This document shows, piece after piece, positions 35,768 through 45,955 of a stretch of 49,054 bases of DNA; position 1 is the stretch's first letter; the number at the start of each line of letters is the position of its first letter. The DNA is from an uncultured Eubacteriales bacterium (GTDB lineage Bacteria > Bacillota > Clostridia > TANB77 > CAG-508): NCBI GenBank assembly GCA_949288095.1, contig CASEIX010000004.1, positions 1 through 49,054 on the forward strand, given 5' to 3'. The notes under the pieces are model-generated. The model was given only the letters and a program-made list of their open reading frames with translations, had not been told where the DNA came from and ran no database searches. The position numbers and the translations under genes were made by a program.

Positions 35768-38164
35768 ATGAAAAATGTAAATGAATTAAGTTATAAAGAT
35801 TTAAAATTTACTTGTAATCCTGATATTTTTAAATTTGAAACAACAGAAGAATTAGAATCTATTCAAGAAGGTATTGGTCAAGACAGAGGAATAAAAGCTT
35901 TAGAATTTGGAATTCAAGTTGATGTAAAAGGATATAACTTATATCTAGAAGGTCCTAGTGGCGTAGGAAAAACTATGTATACTAAAAATTATTTAGAAAA
36001 AGTTGCGGCAAAAAGGAAAGTACCTTCTGATTGGTGCTATATATATAATTTTGAAAATCCAAATGAACCAATTGCAGTTGAATTACCAGCAGGTCAAGGA
36101 AAAGAATTTAAAGAAGCTATGGATGGCTTTATCAAAGAAATCAAAAAAGATATTCAAAAAACCTTTAATGCTGATGATTTTGAAAAGGAAAAAGCATTAA
36201 TCAAACAAGAATATGAAACTAAAAGAACTGCTTTATTGGAAAAATTAAATACAGATGCCGGAAAATATAATTTTGCTGTAAAATCTGCACAAAATGGTAT
36301 ATATATGACTCCTATCGTAGATGGTAAACCAATTGAGGAAGAAGAATTTGATAAATTAGATGAAAGCATTAGACAAGAATATGAACAAAATTCTTTAATT
36401 GTGCAAGAACAAATTATGAATGTCATAGGACAAATCAAAGAAATTGAAAGACAATCTGATAAGAAAATATCTGAATGGCAATCTAATGTTGCTCTTTTAA
36501 CTGTTAATGTTCATATTAATTATTTGAAATCAAAATATAAAAGAAATAAGAAAATTAATAAATTTTTAGCAGATGTTAAACAAGATGTATTAAAAAATAT
36601 TTCTACATTTTTAGAAGATGATACTAATCAGCACAATTCTTCTGCTCCGCAAAATCCAACCATGAAAAAACCAGACCCTACCTTAAATTATAGAGTAAAC
36701 TTATTTGTTGATAATTCTACTCGTGAAGGTGCACCTGTTATCATGGATACCAATTATTCTTACCATAATATTTTTGGTTCTTTAGAATATGAAAATTACT
36801 ATGGGTCTTTAAAAACAGATCATACAATGTTAAAAGCAGGATTAATGCAAAAAGCCAATGGTGGATATATCATTTTCCAAGCCAAAGATTTATTATCAAA
36901 TAGTATGTGTTATGAAGCATTAAAAAAAGCATTAAGGGTAAAAAATATAGGAATTGAAAATACGGCAGATCAACGTTCTTCTATGGTTTTAGTTTCTTTA
37001 AAACCAGAACCTATTCCTTTAAACTTGAAAGTTATTTTAATAGGAAATGCAAACATTTATCAAACTTTATTGGCTATGGATTCAGATTTCAGGAAACTAT
37101 TTAAAATAAAAGTAGAATTTGAAGATGATGCCCCTATTACAGACGATAATGTCAATAAATTAGCAAGAATTGTTCATGGATTTTGTGAGCATGAAGAATT
37201 ACCTCATTTAGATAAAAATGCAATGGCTAGGCTCATTGAATATGCTTCTAAACTTGCTGGTAGTCATCACAAAGTTTCTACTCGTTTTGATGATTTGATG
37301 CAGGTTATTGGTGAATCCGCAACATGGGCTAAATTATCTAAATCAAAAGTTGTTACAGAGAAATTTGTTCAAAAAGCTTTAGATGAAAGAATTAATAGAG
37401 TTAAAAAATATGATACCAAATATATAGAAATGATAAAAGAAAATTCTTTACTAATCAACACTTCTGGATTTGAAGTTGGAACTTTAAATGGATTAACCAT
37501 TATGAATATGGGAGATTATAGTTTTGGAAAACCAGCAAAAATAACCGTAAATACCTATACAGGAAAAACTGGTGTTGTCAATATTGAAAGAGAAGTTGAA
37601 ATCTCTGGTCCTTCTCATTCTAAGGGTGTATTAATTCTTACAGGTTATTTAGGAGAAATGTTTGCACAAGATATTCCGTTATGTTTAACAGCTAGTATTT
37701 GTTTTGAACAATTATACAATGGTGTTGACGGAGATAGTGCTTCTAGTACAGAATTATATGGATTACTTTCTAGCCTTTCTGGAATTCCAATCAATCAATC
37801 CATTGCTGTTACAGGTTCTGTAAATCAAAAAGGACAAATTCAACCAATTGGCGGTGTTAATGAAAAAATAGAAGGATTTTTCCAAATTTGTAAAATGCGT
37901 GGATTAACTGGTGAACATGGTGTTATGATTCCAATTCAAAATGTAGATAATTTACAGTTATCTGATGAAATTATTGAAGCTGTAAAAAATAAACAATTTC
38001 ATATTTATGCTATTTCTACTATTGAAGAAGGTATTGAAATTTTAACAGGCGTTCCTGCTGGAAAGAAAGATAAGAATGGAAAATTTCCTGCTGGTACAAT
38101 AAATGATTTAGTTTATAAAAAATTGAAGTCTTATGCAAAAATAGATTCTTCTACTGAAAAATAA
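35768..38164 (+). CDS. Lon-like ATP-dependent protease (LonB/AAA_32 type)
   Basis: A 798-residue cytoplasmic protease with Walker A GPSGVGKTMY near residue 58, a coiled middle domain (about 120-260), an AAA-like region, and a C-terminal S16 protease domain with the catalytic Ser in VDGDSASSTE and Lys in IGGVNEKIEGF. It lacks the N-terminal Lon substrate domain, fitting the AAA_32 group common in Clostridia. TTGGAGGTAACAA precedes the ATG. It stands alone; the 31-bp repeat element follows directly. Confidence 0.93.
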   Translation: MKNVNELSYKDLKFTCNPDIFKFETTEELESIQEGIGQDRGIKALEFGIQVDVKGYNLYLEGPSGVGKTMYTKNYLEKVAAKRKVPSDWCYIYNFENPNEPIAVELPAGQGKEFKEAMDGFIKEIKKDIQKTFNADDFEKEKALIKQEYETKRTALLEKLNTDAGKYNFAVKSAQNGIYMTPIVDGKPIEEEEFDKLDESIRQEYEQNSLIVQEQIMNVIGQIKEIERQSDKKISEWQSNVALLTVNVHINYLKSKYKRNKKINKFLADVKQDVLKNISTFLEDDTNQHNSSAPQNPTMKKPDPTLNYRVNLFVDNSTREGAPVIMDTNYSYHNIFGSLEYENYYGSLKTDHTMLKAGLMQKANGGYIIFQAKDLLSNSMCYEALKKALRVKNIGIENTADQRSSMVLVSLKPEPIPLNLKVILIGNANIYQTLLAMDSDFRKLFKIKVEFEDDAPITDDNVNKLARIVHGFCEHEELPHLDKNAMARLIEYASKLAGSHHKVSTRFDDLMQVIGESATWAKLSKSKVVTEKFVQKALDERINRVKKYDTKYIEMIKENSLLINTSGFEVGTLNGLTIMNMGDYSFGKPAKITVNTYTGKTGVVNIEREVEISGPSHSKGVLILTGYLGEMFAQDIPLCLTASICFEQLYNGVDGDSASSTELYGLLSSLSGIPINQSIAVTGSVNQKGQIQPIGGVNEKIEGFFQICKMRGLTGEHGVMIPIQNVDNLQLSDEIIEAVKNKQFHIYAISTIEEGIEILTGVPAGKKDKNGKFPAGTINDLVYKKLKSYAKIDSSTEK

Positions 38165-38167
38165 AAA

Positions 38168-38311
38168 TGTCCAATTGGGGACGTTTCTGTTTGGGACATT
38201 TTTACAAAACCAAAACAAAGTAGTTACAAGAGTTATATAAATCATGTAATTACTTTGTTTTTTATCAAATTTAAATAAAATGTCCCAAACAGAAACGTCC
38301 CCAATTGGACA
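38168..38311. repeat. Palindromic element with 31-bp inverted ends
   Basis: The left end 38168-38198 (TGTCCAATTGGGGACGTTTC, then TGTTTGGGACA) is an exact inverted copy of 38281-38311. Inside, CAAAGTAGTTAC and GTAATTACTTTG form a second hairpin. A near copy of the end lies at 19212-19242. The length of about 144 bp and inverted ends resemble a small non-autonomous element; it may also act as a terminator between the converging genes. Confidence 0.8.
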
Positions 38312-38319
38312 CAAGGACA

Positions 38320-38709
38320 TTAAAATATATTTTGCAAGTTAAAAGAATATTTATCTTCAATATGGTTTAATATATAGATTACTTCATTAATTTCTTTTGT
38401 TGCATTATCATATTCTTTTAAGTCTATATATGTTTTTATATTTTCTAAATTTCTTGAAACTTTTTCAAGTTCTTCATGCTCTATATAATATGCTAATTTT
38501 GAAAACATTTCTTCCCATTGCTTATCAATTTCTTCTTGATGTTTTCCTATTTCTTCTTCATTTATTTCTTCTTGATTCATTTCTTTTCTTAAATCTGCTA
38601 ATTTTTCATTAATATTTTCTATTGAACTTCTACTATATCCTTGCGTAATCCCATTTCCAACAAATATTAAAATAAGTATGATTGTACAAATTATAAATTC
38701 TTTTAACAT
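38320..38709 (-). CDS. DUF4363-like membrane protein
   Basis: The 129-residue protein starts MLKEFIICTIILILIFVGNG, one N-terminal membrane helix, followed by a Glu/Lys-rich coiled outer segment (about 30-120) like DUF4363 proteins. AGAAGGAAAATAAA precedes the ATG at 38709; the longer frame overlaps the DUF421 gene and is unlikely. It follows the DUF421 gene with almost no gap, a pairing seen in spore-forming Firmicutes. Function is unknown. Confidence 0.75.
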   Translation of the reverse strand: MLKEFIICTIILILIFVGNGITQGYSRSSIENINEKLADLRKEMNQEEINEEEIGKHQEEIDKQWEEMFSKLAYYIEHEELEKVSRNLENIKTYIDLKEYDNATKEINEVIYILNHIEDKYSFNLQNIF

Positions 38710-38710
38710 T

Positions 38711-39385
38711 TTATTTTCCTTCTTTCTTTTGACAAAAAATTTGATTTTTCCCATCAATTGTCACTACTAAAGCTTCTTCTGCTTTGATGTTGAAAGGAAG
38801 TAATTGTTTTTGTAACCATTTTTCGTTCTTACCTAATTTCTCTAAATTTTTATACATGACTTTTCCATCAATTACTAAATCATATGGTATTCCTTCATAT
38901 TCTGGTTCAATTTGAAAATCTTCTGGGGTCGTTCCTCTTTTTTCTGGTTTTTGGATAACTGTTACTTCTCCGCTTGTTTCTAATATGGCATATTCTACAT
39001 CACCTAAATTAAATATGTTATTTCTTCTTAGTCTTTCTTGTAATTCATTTATTGTAAACCTTTCTTTTTTTAAAACTTTTTCATCAATTTTTCCTCTATA
39101 AATTAAAATACTTGGCTTTCCACAAATAAATTTCCTTAAATTAATGCTTTTTATATTCATAACAGAAATTATTAAATGCATTAATAATAATCCTAAAATT
39201 GGTACAATTCCATTAAATATAGGTATTCCAATTTCTGTCATAGGAATGGATGCTAAGTCTGCAATCATAATAGAAATTGCTAACTCAAATGGTTGCATTT
39301 GACTAATTTCTCTTTTACCCATTAATCTCATAACTAATAATACAATTATGTATAAAACAATAGATCTAAAAAAAGTTATTAACAT
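38711..39385 (-). CDS. DUF421 (YetF-like) membrane protein
   Basis: A 224-residue protein with three N-terminal membrane helices and the family motifs LMRLMGKREISQMQPFELAI and FICGKPSILIYRGKI, followed by two soluble segments with ERLRRNNIFNLGDVEYAILE. YetF-type proteins are found in spore formers and have unclear roles. It is in an operon with the DUF4363-like gene. Confidence 0.9.
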   Translation of the reverse strand: MLITFFRSIVLYIIVLLVMRLMGKREISQMQPFELAISIMIADLASIPMTEIGIPIFNGIVPILGLLLMHLIISVMNIKSINLRKFICGKPSILIYRGKIDEKVLKKERFTINELQERLRRNNIFNLGDVEYAILETSGEVTVIQKPEKRGTTPEDFQIEPEYEGIPYDLVIDGKVMYKNLEKLGKNEKWLQKQLLPFNIKAEEALVVTIDGKNQIFCQKKEGK

Positions 39386-39568
39386 ACAAACACCTTCATT
39401 TTTTATTCATATGTTTATTTTTTACACTTTTCAATACTTTTATACTTCGTTCTGAATAATTATTATTTTTTTGTAAATACTATTTTTAGAACCTGAAAAA
39501 ATGCATTATGAAATATTGTTTTTAGAATATTTCTATATATTCTAAAAAATCTAAGGAGGTTATCTATT

Positions 39569-39946
39569 ATGTCAGAAGCAAGAGGAAACAATGCTAAAAC
39601 GGGGACATCAACAGTTTGGCAAATAATTGGTAGATTAATTACAGCTGCTATTGTTTTAGCTGTCACAGCTTTTTTTACACCAGGTTTTAGTATCAATAAT
39701 TTTGCGACACTTATTATAGCTGCCGTAGTTTTGAGTATTATAGACTTTTTAATTGTTAAATTCACAGGTTTACATGCTACTCCATTTGGTAAAGGCTTTG
39801 TAGGTTTTGCTTTAGCTGCCATTACTTTATATGTTACACAATTCTTTGTAGCTGGTTATTCTATTTCATGGATGGCTGCTATTATAGGTGCTCTAATTTA
39901 TGGTGTTGTTGATTATTTCCTTCCTGGAAATCAATCAATGCAATAA
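39569..39946 (+). CDS. Phage-holin-family (PF04020-like) membrane protein
   Basis: A 125-residue hydrophobic protein with about four helices: WQIIGRLITAAIVLAVTAFF, TLIIAAVVLSIIDFLIV, a Gly/Ala-rich third helix and AAIIGALIYGVVDYFLPG. The layout matches the four-helix phage-holin/YvlD-like family, which is chromosomal and linked to membrane stress rather than lysis. AAGGAGG precedes the ATG. A strong terminator follows. Confidence 0.8.
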   Translation: MSEARGNNAKTGTSTVWQIIGRLITAAIVLAVTAFFTPGFSINNFATLIIAAVVLSIIDFLIVKFTGLHATPFGKGFVGFALAAITLYVTQFFVAGYSISWMAAIIGALIYGVVDYFLPGNQSMQ

Positions 39947-39951
39947 TTGAC

Positions 39952-39989
39952 AAAAAAGAACATTAGATTTTAGTCTAATGTTCTTTTTT
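39952..39989. terminator. Bidirectional terminator
   Basis: AAAAAAGAACATTAGA and TCTAATGTTCTTTTTT pair around TTTTAG; it serves the holin-like gene and the converging sortase. Confidence 0.9.
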
Positions 39990-40011
39990 ATATAAAATTT
40001 TGTTTTATTTT

Positions 40012-40683
40012 TTATTCTGCTCTAGCAAATATAATTAATCTTGTACTACTATCATCATTACAAGTTGATAATGTAACTTCTGGTACACCGTTAGTATCTC
40101 TTGAATAGAAATCTGCATCTTCCGGAGAGGTTTCAAACTTATCATAAATCTTATAAGTTAATCTATTTTTTGAATTATCTGTTACATAAATAGTATCTCC
40201 TATATTTAATCTCTTATTATTTGAGAAAAATAATCCATTTCTATAATTATGTCCTACAATAACTGAATTTCCTACTTGATTAATTCCTGCACCATATAAA
40301 AATGCTACTGAAGTTTCAAGTGAACTTTTATTTACCTTTTCTAATATTGGATAATTTAAGTCAATTGCTGGTATTTCAATTGTTCCTACTACATTGAATC
40401 CCTTATATGTTGGCATTTCATTTCCAGAACTTCCTGATACTGTATTGGTTCTTTCAATACTATCAAGTGGGTTTGTTGCTGTTGTATTATCATCTGAAAC
40501 TGTGTTTTCTTCACTTGTATCTTCTGCTTTTTCTGTATAGTTCTCAACAAATGCTAAAGCATCATTTTCTAGGAAATATTTTTGATACCAATCATATCCT
40601 AAGAATCCTAGTAAACCTAATATTGCAACAATAACAATTACCAATATTACTGTTAATAATTTACTATATTTACTTTCAAACAT
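40012..40683 (-). CDS. Sortase (class D-like), second copy
   Basis: The 223-residue transpeptidase has an N-terminal helix (about 10-32), an Asp/Glu/Thr/Asn-rich stalk (about 45-85) and the sortase barrel with IVGHNYR (His), TLSTCND (Cys) and SSTRLIIFA (Arg). Its layout matches the sortase at 17422-18078, but no LPXTG gene is adjacent, so it may serve substrates elsewhere. Confidence 0.92.
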   Translation of the reverse strand: MFESKYSKLLTVILVIVIVAILGLLGFLGYDWYQKYFLENDALAFVENYTEKAEDTSEENTVSDDNTTATNPLDSIERTNTVSGSSGNEMPTYKGFNVVGTIEIPAIDLNYPILEKVNKSSLETSVAFLYGAGINQVGNSVIVGHNYRNGLFFSNNKRLNIGDTIYVTDNSKNRLTYKIYDKFETSPEDADFYSRDTNGVPEVTLSTCNDDSSTRLIIFARAE

Positions 40684-40787
40684 ATCTTTTACCTCCGTAA
40701 AATACTAAAATTACCACTACATATATTATAGCATAAAATGCAAAAAAAGTATATAGTTTTTTTGTTATTTTGTTCACTTAAAGCAAA

Positions 40788-40818
40788 ATAGAAATGTTTT
40801 TATAAAAAACATTTCTAT
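40788..40818 (-). terminator. Terminator of the DapB-fold dehydrogenase
   Basis: ATAGAAATGTTTT and AAAACATTTCTAT pair; on the minus strand ATTTTGCTTT follows. Confidence 0.7.
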
Positions 40819-40830
40819 CATATAAAATCC

Positions 40831-41907
40831 TTATTTTACATATTCATTTAAAGGTTTCACTCTATAATTTAGTTCTCCCATTTCTTCTGTTGGCACATAT
40901 CCTGCTCTTGCATTTATTACATCTGGTATTCTATTGACAACAGAAGCACAAGTTAATTCTACAGTAGATGGTCTATTAATAATTAATGTTGTATTTGGTT
41001 CTCCTTCGATTGTCCACTCATTTTTATCAAAATCTTCTTTAGAATATACCTTTCCAATACATTGTGTTTCTAAGGTTATTCCCTCTTCTGTTTCAGTTGT
41101 TACAACAGCACTCATTCCTGTTGCTGTTCCAGCCTTTACAGTCATCCCTAAAGTTGAAGATTCAATATCTTCCGTATATGTTTGAGGCACAGTTTTTTGT
41201 GTTTGTGATTTTACTGTTAATCCTAATTTTGCACATAACCACCCATTGACATTCCACATATATGAAGGTAAATATTCGCCTTTATTAATGACATCTTGTC
41301 TTTCTTCATCTGAAATTCTATCTAAGGATGCCACTTGTTTATCAAACTCTTCTAATGTTAAACCGGCACCATGTGCTTTTGCTAATGCAATTCCATAGTC
41401 TTCTACATTATAGCTTGAACTTCCCTTTATCTTTGTTATTTTATGAGTTGAACCTGCAATACTTGAAATTAATTGTCCCCAATAAATATCTTGATAACCA
41501 CTTCCTGTTATTGTACAATTTGTACTCTTTGCCATCTCATCTAATTTTTGCGTTACACCTGGATTTGAATTTTCAGGATAAAATGCTTCTTCACAAGTCG
41601 TTATGGCATTTATTCCATGTTTGGCACATAACATAAGTGCTTCTTCTACATCAGCAATTAAACTCATCGTCGTTACAATTGCTATATCTGGTTTTGTTTC
41701 TTTTATCATATTTTCAGCATTTTCTAAACTGACTACTTTTACACCTTTATTTTCACATCCCATGATTTCTCCAATGTCTTTTCCTATTACATTTGGATTT
41801 ACATCAACTGCTCCTACAATTTCTGCACCTTTTTCATATACATATCTCATTGTGTATATACTCATTTTCCCTGTACCATATTGTAGTACTCTGATTTTTC
41901 TATCCAA
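40831..41907 (-). CDS. 2,4-diaminopentanoate dehydrogenase-like / DapB-fold oxidoreductase
   Basis: The 358-residue protein has an N-terminal NAD(P) fold (VLQYGTGKMS, EIVGAVDVNP) and a DapB-like C-terminal domain (GSGYQDIYWGQLISS, NVNGWLC, RIPDVINARAGYV). It resembles the ornithine-fermentation enzyme 2,4-diaminopentanoate dehydrogenase (Ord). No other ornithine-fermentation gene is near, so the substrate may differ. GAAAGGAGTGA precedes the TTG at 41907; a GTG at 41916 overlaps the ribosome site and is less likely. Confidence 0.75.
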   Translation of the reverse strand: MDRKIRVLQYGTGKMSIYTMRYVYEKGAEIVGAVDVNPNVIGKDIGEIMGCENKGVKVVSLENAENMIKETKPDIAIVTTMSLIADVEEALMLCAKHGINAITTCEEAFYPENSNPGVTQKLDEMAKSTNCTITGSGYQDIYWGQLISSIAGSTHKITKIKGSSSYNVEDYGIALAKAHGAGLTLEEFDKQVASLDRISDEERQDVINKGEYLPSYMWNVNGWLCAKLGLTVKSQTQKTVPQTYTEDIESSTLGMTVKAGTATGMSAVVTTETEEGITLETQCIGKVYSKEDFDKNEWTIEGEPNTTLIINRPSTVELTCASVVNRIPDVINARAGYVPTEEMGELNYRVKPLNEYVK

Positions 41908-41978
41908 AAAAATCACTCCTTTCTATCTTTTACATTATTTACATTTATTTATGTAATTATGCAATTAGAAATTAATTT

Positions 41979-42671
41979 TTAAGAACAGAATTCATTTATG
42001 ATATTCGCACATCTTTTTGAAGCTAATTTCAAATTTTCGTCAAATGTTGTTTCATTTCCACCATTAGGAATATCAGATATGCATCGAATACTAATAAACG
42101 GAATATCATCTAAATAGCATACTTGTCCTACAGAAGCACATTCCATATCCACAACATCAGCATTAAATTTCGCATTAATCTTATTTTTCATTTCTATTTG
42201 TGTACAAAATATATCTCCAGACGCTACAATTCCCATTTTTATCTGATACATTCTCTCTTCCATATTTTTTATCATATTCTCAAAAGCAGATACTAATCCT
42301 CTATCACATATGATTTTATCACCTACACCTGTAATATATCCTTTACTATGTCCAAATGCTGTTATATCAAAATCATGTTGAACAACATGTTTGGCAATAA
42401 CGACATCACCTATATTTAGCAAATAATTCACTGCTCCGGCCGCTCCTGCATTAATCACAAAGTCTAAATCGAAATTGTCGACTAAAATCTGTGTGGTTCT
42501 TGCTGCATTTACTTTGCCTACTCCACTTTTTATTAACACACAATTTCTCTTTTGTATTTTTCCTGTTATAAATCGTAAATTATAAATTTGTTTTACTTCT
42601 GTTTCTGTCATCAAGTCTAGTATTTCTTGCCTTTCTTCATCCATAGCAACAACAATACCAATATACTTCAT
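41979..42671 (-). CDS. mtnN: 5'-methylthioadenosine/S-adenosylhomocysteine nucleosidase
   Basis: This enzyme clears methylthioadenosine and S-adenosylhomocysteine left by methyl transfer. The 230 residues show MDEER (catalytic Glu), NAGAAGAVN, GDVVIAKHVVQHDFD, VVDMECASVGQVC (ribose site) and RCISDIPN (catalytic Asp). The ATG at 42671 has AAAGGAGGAATATCT; the longer frame from 42695 is not supported. Confidence 0.95.
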   Translation of the reverse strand: MKYIGIVVAMDEERQEILDLMTETEVKQIYNLRFITGKIQKRNCVLIKSGVGKVNAARTTQILVDNFDLDFVINAGAAGAVNYLLNIGDVVIAKHVVQHDFDITAFGHSKGYITGVGDKIICDRGLVSAFENMIKNMEERMYQIKMGIVASGDIFCTQIEMKNKINAKFNADVVDMECASVGQVCYLDDIPFISIRCISDIPNGGNETTFDENLKLASKRCANIINEFCS

Positions 42672-42841
42672 AGATATTCCTCCTTTCCTCAACACATAAA
42701 TCCTTTACCCTTGTTATATTATCATATTAGATATAACAAGTTTACATTATTTATACCGACATTATATTATACTTTTATCTTTTTTTCTACCCCTAAAAGA
42801 ACAATATAGCATACTTTTTCATATTTTTTCTTAAATAGAAA

Positions 42842-42874
42842 AAAGCATGTTATTATATCGATAATAACACGCTT
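42842..42874 (-). terminator. Terminator of the ribosomal-protein operon
   Basis: AAGCGTGTTATTAT and ATAATAACATGCTT pair around CGAT, followed by TTTTTC on the minus strand. Confidence 0.85.
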
Positions 42875-42892
42875 CATATATATGGAAACAAA

Positions 42893-43264
42893 TTATTTTA
42901 ATTCAACAACTGCTCCAACTTCTGCGAATTTAGCTTTTAATTCTTCTGCTTCGTCTTTAGAAACACCTTCTTTAACTGTTTTTGGAGCTCCATCAACTAA
43001 TTCTTTAGCTTCTTTTAATCCTAATCCTGTAGCATCTCTAACAACTTTGATAACTTTGATTTTTTGATCTCCAGCTTCTGCTAAAACAACATCATATGAT
43101 GATTTTTCAGCTGCTCCATCTCCTCCAGCTACTGCTCCAGCTGCTGGTGCAGCTGCTGCTACTGCAGATACTCCATATTTTTCTTCTATAGCTTTTACTA
43201 AATCAGCTAATTCAACAACTGTTAAGCTGTCGATTTCTTCAATTAATTTTTCTATTTTTTCCAT
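42893..43264 (-). CDS. rplL: Ribosomal protein L7/L12
   Basis: The stalk protein of the 50S subunit, 123 residues. It has an N-terminal dimerisation helix ([20 protein letters not shown]), an Ala/Gly hinge and the conserved C-terminal domain ([33 protein letters not shown]). It follows rplJ as usual, with TAGGAGG before the ATG, and is the last gene of the operon. Confidence 0.98.
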   Translation of the reverse strand: MEKIEKLIEEIDSLTVVELADLVKAIEEKYGVSAVAAAAPAAGAVAGGDGAAEKSSYDVVLAEAGDQKIKVIKVVRDATGLGLKEAKELVDGAPKTVKEGVSKDEAEELKAKFAEVGAVVELK

Positions 43265-43335
43265 TTTAAAATCCTCCTAAATATTTTTTTAGTGATATAA
43301 GTTCACCACTCTTATTTTGATATGTTTTATAATTT

Positions 43336-43866
43336 TTAAGCTTCAGCTGGTGCTTCTGCACTTTCAGCTCCTGCTTCTTTTTTAATTCTTACTTGATCAA
43401 GTGCAACTGCAACTTTTGAAATATTTCCAAGTAAAGCTCCAGCAAGCATTGATAATAATGTTTCTCTTGATGGTAATTTTGCTAATGTAATGATTTCTTC
43501 TGCTGTCATTACTTTACCTTCAATAACTCCACCTTTGATTTTGTAATAATCATTATTTTTTGCAAAGTTGTAAATTGCTTTTGCTGCTCCTAAGTAATCT
43601 TCATTACTCATAATAACTGCTGTTGGTCCTACTAGTTTATCCTCTAAACCTTCAATTCCAGCTTCAGCTAATGCTCTTCTTGTAATATTATTTTTGATAA
43701 CTGTATATGTTGCATTTACATTTCTTAAATCAGTTCTTAAGTTTGTTACATCTGTTACATTGATTCCTCTGTAATCTGTTAAAAGTACAATTTTAGCTTC
43801 TTTTATTTCTGCTGCTAATTTTGATACTTCTTCTTTCTTTTGATTTAGTATTTTTTCACTTGCCAT
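43336..43866 (-). CDS. rplJ: Ribosomal protein L10
   Basis: L10 anchors L7/L12 to the ribosome. The 176 residues show VLLTDYRGINVTDVTNLR, YTVIKNNITRRALAEAG and GPTAVIMS. It is preceded by an L10-type leader RNA, through which L10 normally represses its own operon. Confidence 0.98.
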   Translation of the reverse strand: MASEKILNQKKEEVSKLAAEIKEAKIVLLTDYRGINVTDVTNLRTDLRNVNATYTVIKNNITRRALAEAGIEGLEDKLVGPTAVIMSNEDYLGAAKAIYNFAKNNDYYKIKGGVIEGKVMTAEEIITLAKLPSRETLLSMLAGALLGNISKVAVALDQVRIKKEAGAESAEAPAEA

Positions 43867-43904
43867 TTATTTTCACCTCCCATTAGATTATTTATATTAT
43901 AAAT

Positions 43905-44018
43905 AAAATAAATAACACGCTTATATCCATACCGAGGATATAAAGCGTGTATATCAATCATATATACTTCTTTATACTAACCTCGGTAGGACTTATGATT
44001 TGCCTACTGTCTTTGGCT
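43905..44018 (-). ncRNA. Ribosomal protein L10 leader
   Basis: Between rplA and rplJ the minus strand carries the conserved leader elements: GACAGTAGGCAAATCATAAG, TCCTACCGAGGTTAG, ACACGCTTTATATCCTCGGT and ATATAAGCGTGT. ACACGCTTTATAT can pair with the last piece as a hairpin with a CCTCGG loop. This is the known L10-L12 autoregulatory binding site in Firmicutes. Confidence 0.85.
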
Positions 44019-44025
44019 AATAATT

Positions 44026-44709
44026 CTATTTTTGGTTAATGAATAAGCTTGGTCCCATTGTTTTAGCGATTGCTACACTTCTAATGTATTGACCTTTTGC
44101 TGCTGCTGGTTTAGCTTTAATAATGGCATTCATAACTGTTTCATAGTTTTCAGCTAATTTATCAGCACCAAATGAAACTTTTCCAAAACCTAAGTGAATA
44201 ATGTTTGTTTTATCTAATCTATATTCTACTTTTCCTGATTTAATTTCATTGATTGCTTTTGTTACATCCATTGTAACTGTTCCTGATTTAGGATTTGGCA
44301 TTAATCCTTTTGGTCCTAATACTTTTCCTAATCTTCCTACAACACCCATCATATCTGGAGTTGCAACAACTACATCATAATCAAACCAATTATCATTTTG
44401 GATTTTTGGTATTAATTCTTCTGCTCCAACATAATCAGCACCTGCTTTTTGAGCTTCTTCTGCTTTTGGTCCTTTTGCAAATACTAATACTTTTTGTGTT
44501 TTACCTGTACCATTTGGAAGTACAACTGTACCTCTTACTTGTTGGTCAGCATGTTTTGAATCAACACCTAACTTAACATGTAATTCAACTGTTTCATCAA
44601 ATTTTGCTTTTGGCATTTTTTCAATGATATCTAATGCTTCTTTGATATCATATTCTTTTGTTTTGTCAACTAATTTTACACTTTCTGCATATCTTTTTGA
44701 CATTTTCAT
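44026..44709 (-). CDS. rplA: Ribosomal protein L1
   Basis: The 227-residue L1 stalk protein has [44 protein letters not shown] and [12 protein letters not shown]. The ATG at 44709 has AAAGGAGGTTAAAAAA; an ATG two codons later is possible. The longer frame to 44751 is not family-like. A GGGAGAGCACAGCTCGCTAA stretch just upstream could be a structured L1-binding site, which is inference. It is separated from rplK by palindrome C. Confidence 0.97.
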   Translation of the reverse strand: MKMSKRYAESVKLVDKTKEYDIKEALDIIEKMPKAKFDETVELHVKLGVDSKHADQQVRGTVVLPNGTGKTQKVLVFAKGPKAEEAQKAGADYVGAEELIPKIQNDNWFDYDVVVATPDMMGVVGRLGKVLGPKGLMPNPKSGTVTMDVTKAINEIKSGKVEYRLDKTNIIHLGFGKVSFGADKLAENYETVMNAIIKAKPAAAKGQYIRSVAIAKTMGPSLFINQK

Positions 44710-44802
44710 TTTTTTAACCTCCTTTGGTATTAGCGAGCTGTGCTCTCCCAATTAATTTATTTTATTTTTATATTTTAAACCTTTATCTTTTAAAATCTTT
44801 AT

Positions 44803-44939
44803 CTTCTAAAATAAATCAAAAGTAGTAAGATTTGCATTTTTGTCTAATTGGTACAAGCCGAAGGTGTACGTTTGTACATCGAGGTTTGGAACAATTAACA
44901 AAAATGTGAAGATTGCTGCTTTTCATTTATTTTAATCTG
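44803..44939. repeat. Long imperfect palindrome C between rplK and rplA
   Basis: The left arm TAAAATAAATCAAAAGTAGT with AAGATTTGCATTTTTGT pairs with ACAAAAATGTGAAGATTGCT and GCTTTTCATTTATTTTA on the right, then TAATTG with CAATTA. The centre holds GTACAAGCCGAAGGTGTACG and TTTGTACATCGAGGTTTGGA. It overlaps the rplK stop. The architecture is like palindromes A and B. Confidence 0.7.
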
Positions 44940-45360
44940 TAACAACAACACCCATAGACCTAGCAGTACCTTCTACCATACTCATAGCTGTTTCTAATGA
45001 TGCAGCATTTAAGTCTGGCATTTTTTGTTCAGCAATTTCTTTTACTTGTGCTTTTGTTATTTTAGCAACTTTTTCTTTATTTGGTTTTCCTGAACCTTTT
45101 TGAATTTTAATTGCTTTTTTGATTAAAACTGCAACTGGTGGTACTTTTGTTATAAAATCAAATGATTTATCTTTATATACAGTAATAACAACTGGTATGA
45201 TCATTCCAGGTTGATTTGCTGTTCTATCATTAAATTCTTTAACAAATTGCATAATATTAACACCACTTGAACCTAAAGCTGGACCTACCGGTGGAGCTGG
45301 TGTTGCTTTTCCTGCCTCTATTTGTAATTTAATAATATTTGTAACTTCTTTTTCTGCCAT
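44932..45360 (-). CDS. rplK: Ribosomal protein L11
   Basis: The 142-residue L11 binds the GTPase centre of 23S rRNA. It shows [37 protein letters not shown]-like [15 protein letters not shown] and a C-terminal domain ending [15 protein letters not shown] precedes the ATG. It lies 35 bases from nusG. Confidence 0.98.
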   Translation of the reverse strand: MAEKEVTNIIKLQIEAGKATPAPPVGPALGSSGVNIMQFVKEFNDRTANQPGMIIPVVITVYKDKSFDFITKVPPVAVLIKKAIKIQKGSGKPNKEKVAKITKAQVKEIAEQKMPDLNAASLETAMSMVEGTARSMGVVVTD

Positions 45361-45395
45361 TGTAATGGCACCTCCTTCTTAAATTTCCATAACCA

Positions 45396-45932
45396 TTATT
45401 TTATTTTTTGAACTTGTGAGAATTCTAGTTCAACTGGTGTTTCTCTACCAAACATTGAAACTAAAACTTTTACCTTATGTTTCTCTTTATTAATTTCTTT
45501 TACTGTTCCTGTAAATCCTTCGAAAGGACCATTCATAACTTGTACTTGTTCATCAACATCATAATCAACATTGATTGAAACATCTTCAAATCCCATATTA
45601 CGAATTTCTTCTTCTGTTAATGGAATTGGATCTGTTCCTGAACCTACAAATCCTGTAACTCCTCTTGTATTTCTAACAATATACCAAGATTGTTCTGTTA
45701 CAATCATTTTGATTAGTACATATCCCGGAAAAACTTTTTTTAGATTTACTTTTCTTTTTCCATCTTTTATTTCAATTTGTTCTTCCATTGGAACTATGAT
45801 ATCAAAGAAATAATCTTCAAGTTCTCTATTTTTTATTGTTTTTTCTAAATCCTTTTTTACTTTGTTTTCATACCCTGAATATGTATGTACAACATACCAT
45901 CTAGGCATCATATCATAATCTTTTTGAGACAT
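45396..45932 (-). CDS. nusG: Transcription termination/antitermination protein NusG
   Basis: NusG binds RNA polymerase and links it to ribosomes or Rho. The 178 residues include [44 protein letters not shown] and the KOW domain with [17 protein letters not shown]. It is between secE and rplK in the standard order. Confidence 0.98.
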   Translation of the reverse strand: MSQKDYDMMPRWYVVHTYSGYENKVKKDLEKTIKNRELEDYFFDIIVPMEEQIEIKDGKRKVNLKKVFPGYVLIKMIVTEQSWYIVRNTRGVTGFVGSGTDPIPLTEEEIRNMGFEDVSINVDYDVDEQVQVMNGPFEGFTGTVKEINKEKHKVKVLVSMFGRETPVELEFSQVQKIK

Positions 45933-45955
45933 GTATAAAAGCCTCCTTAATAAAT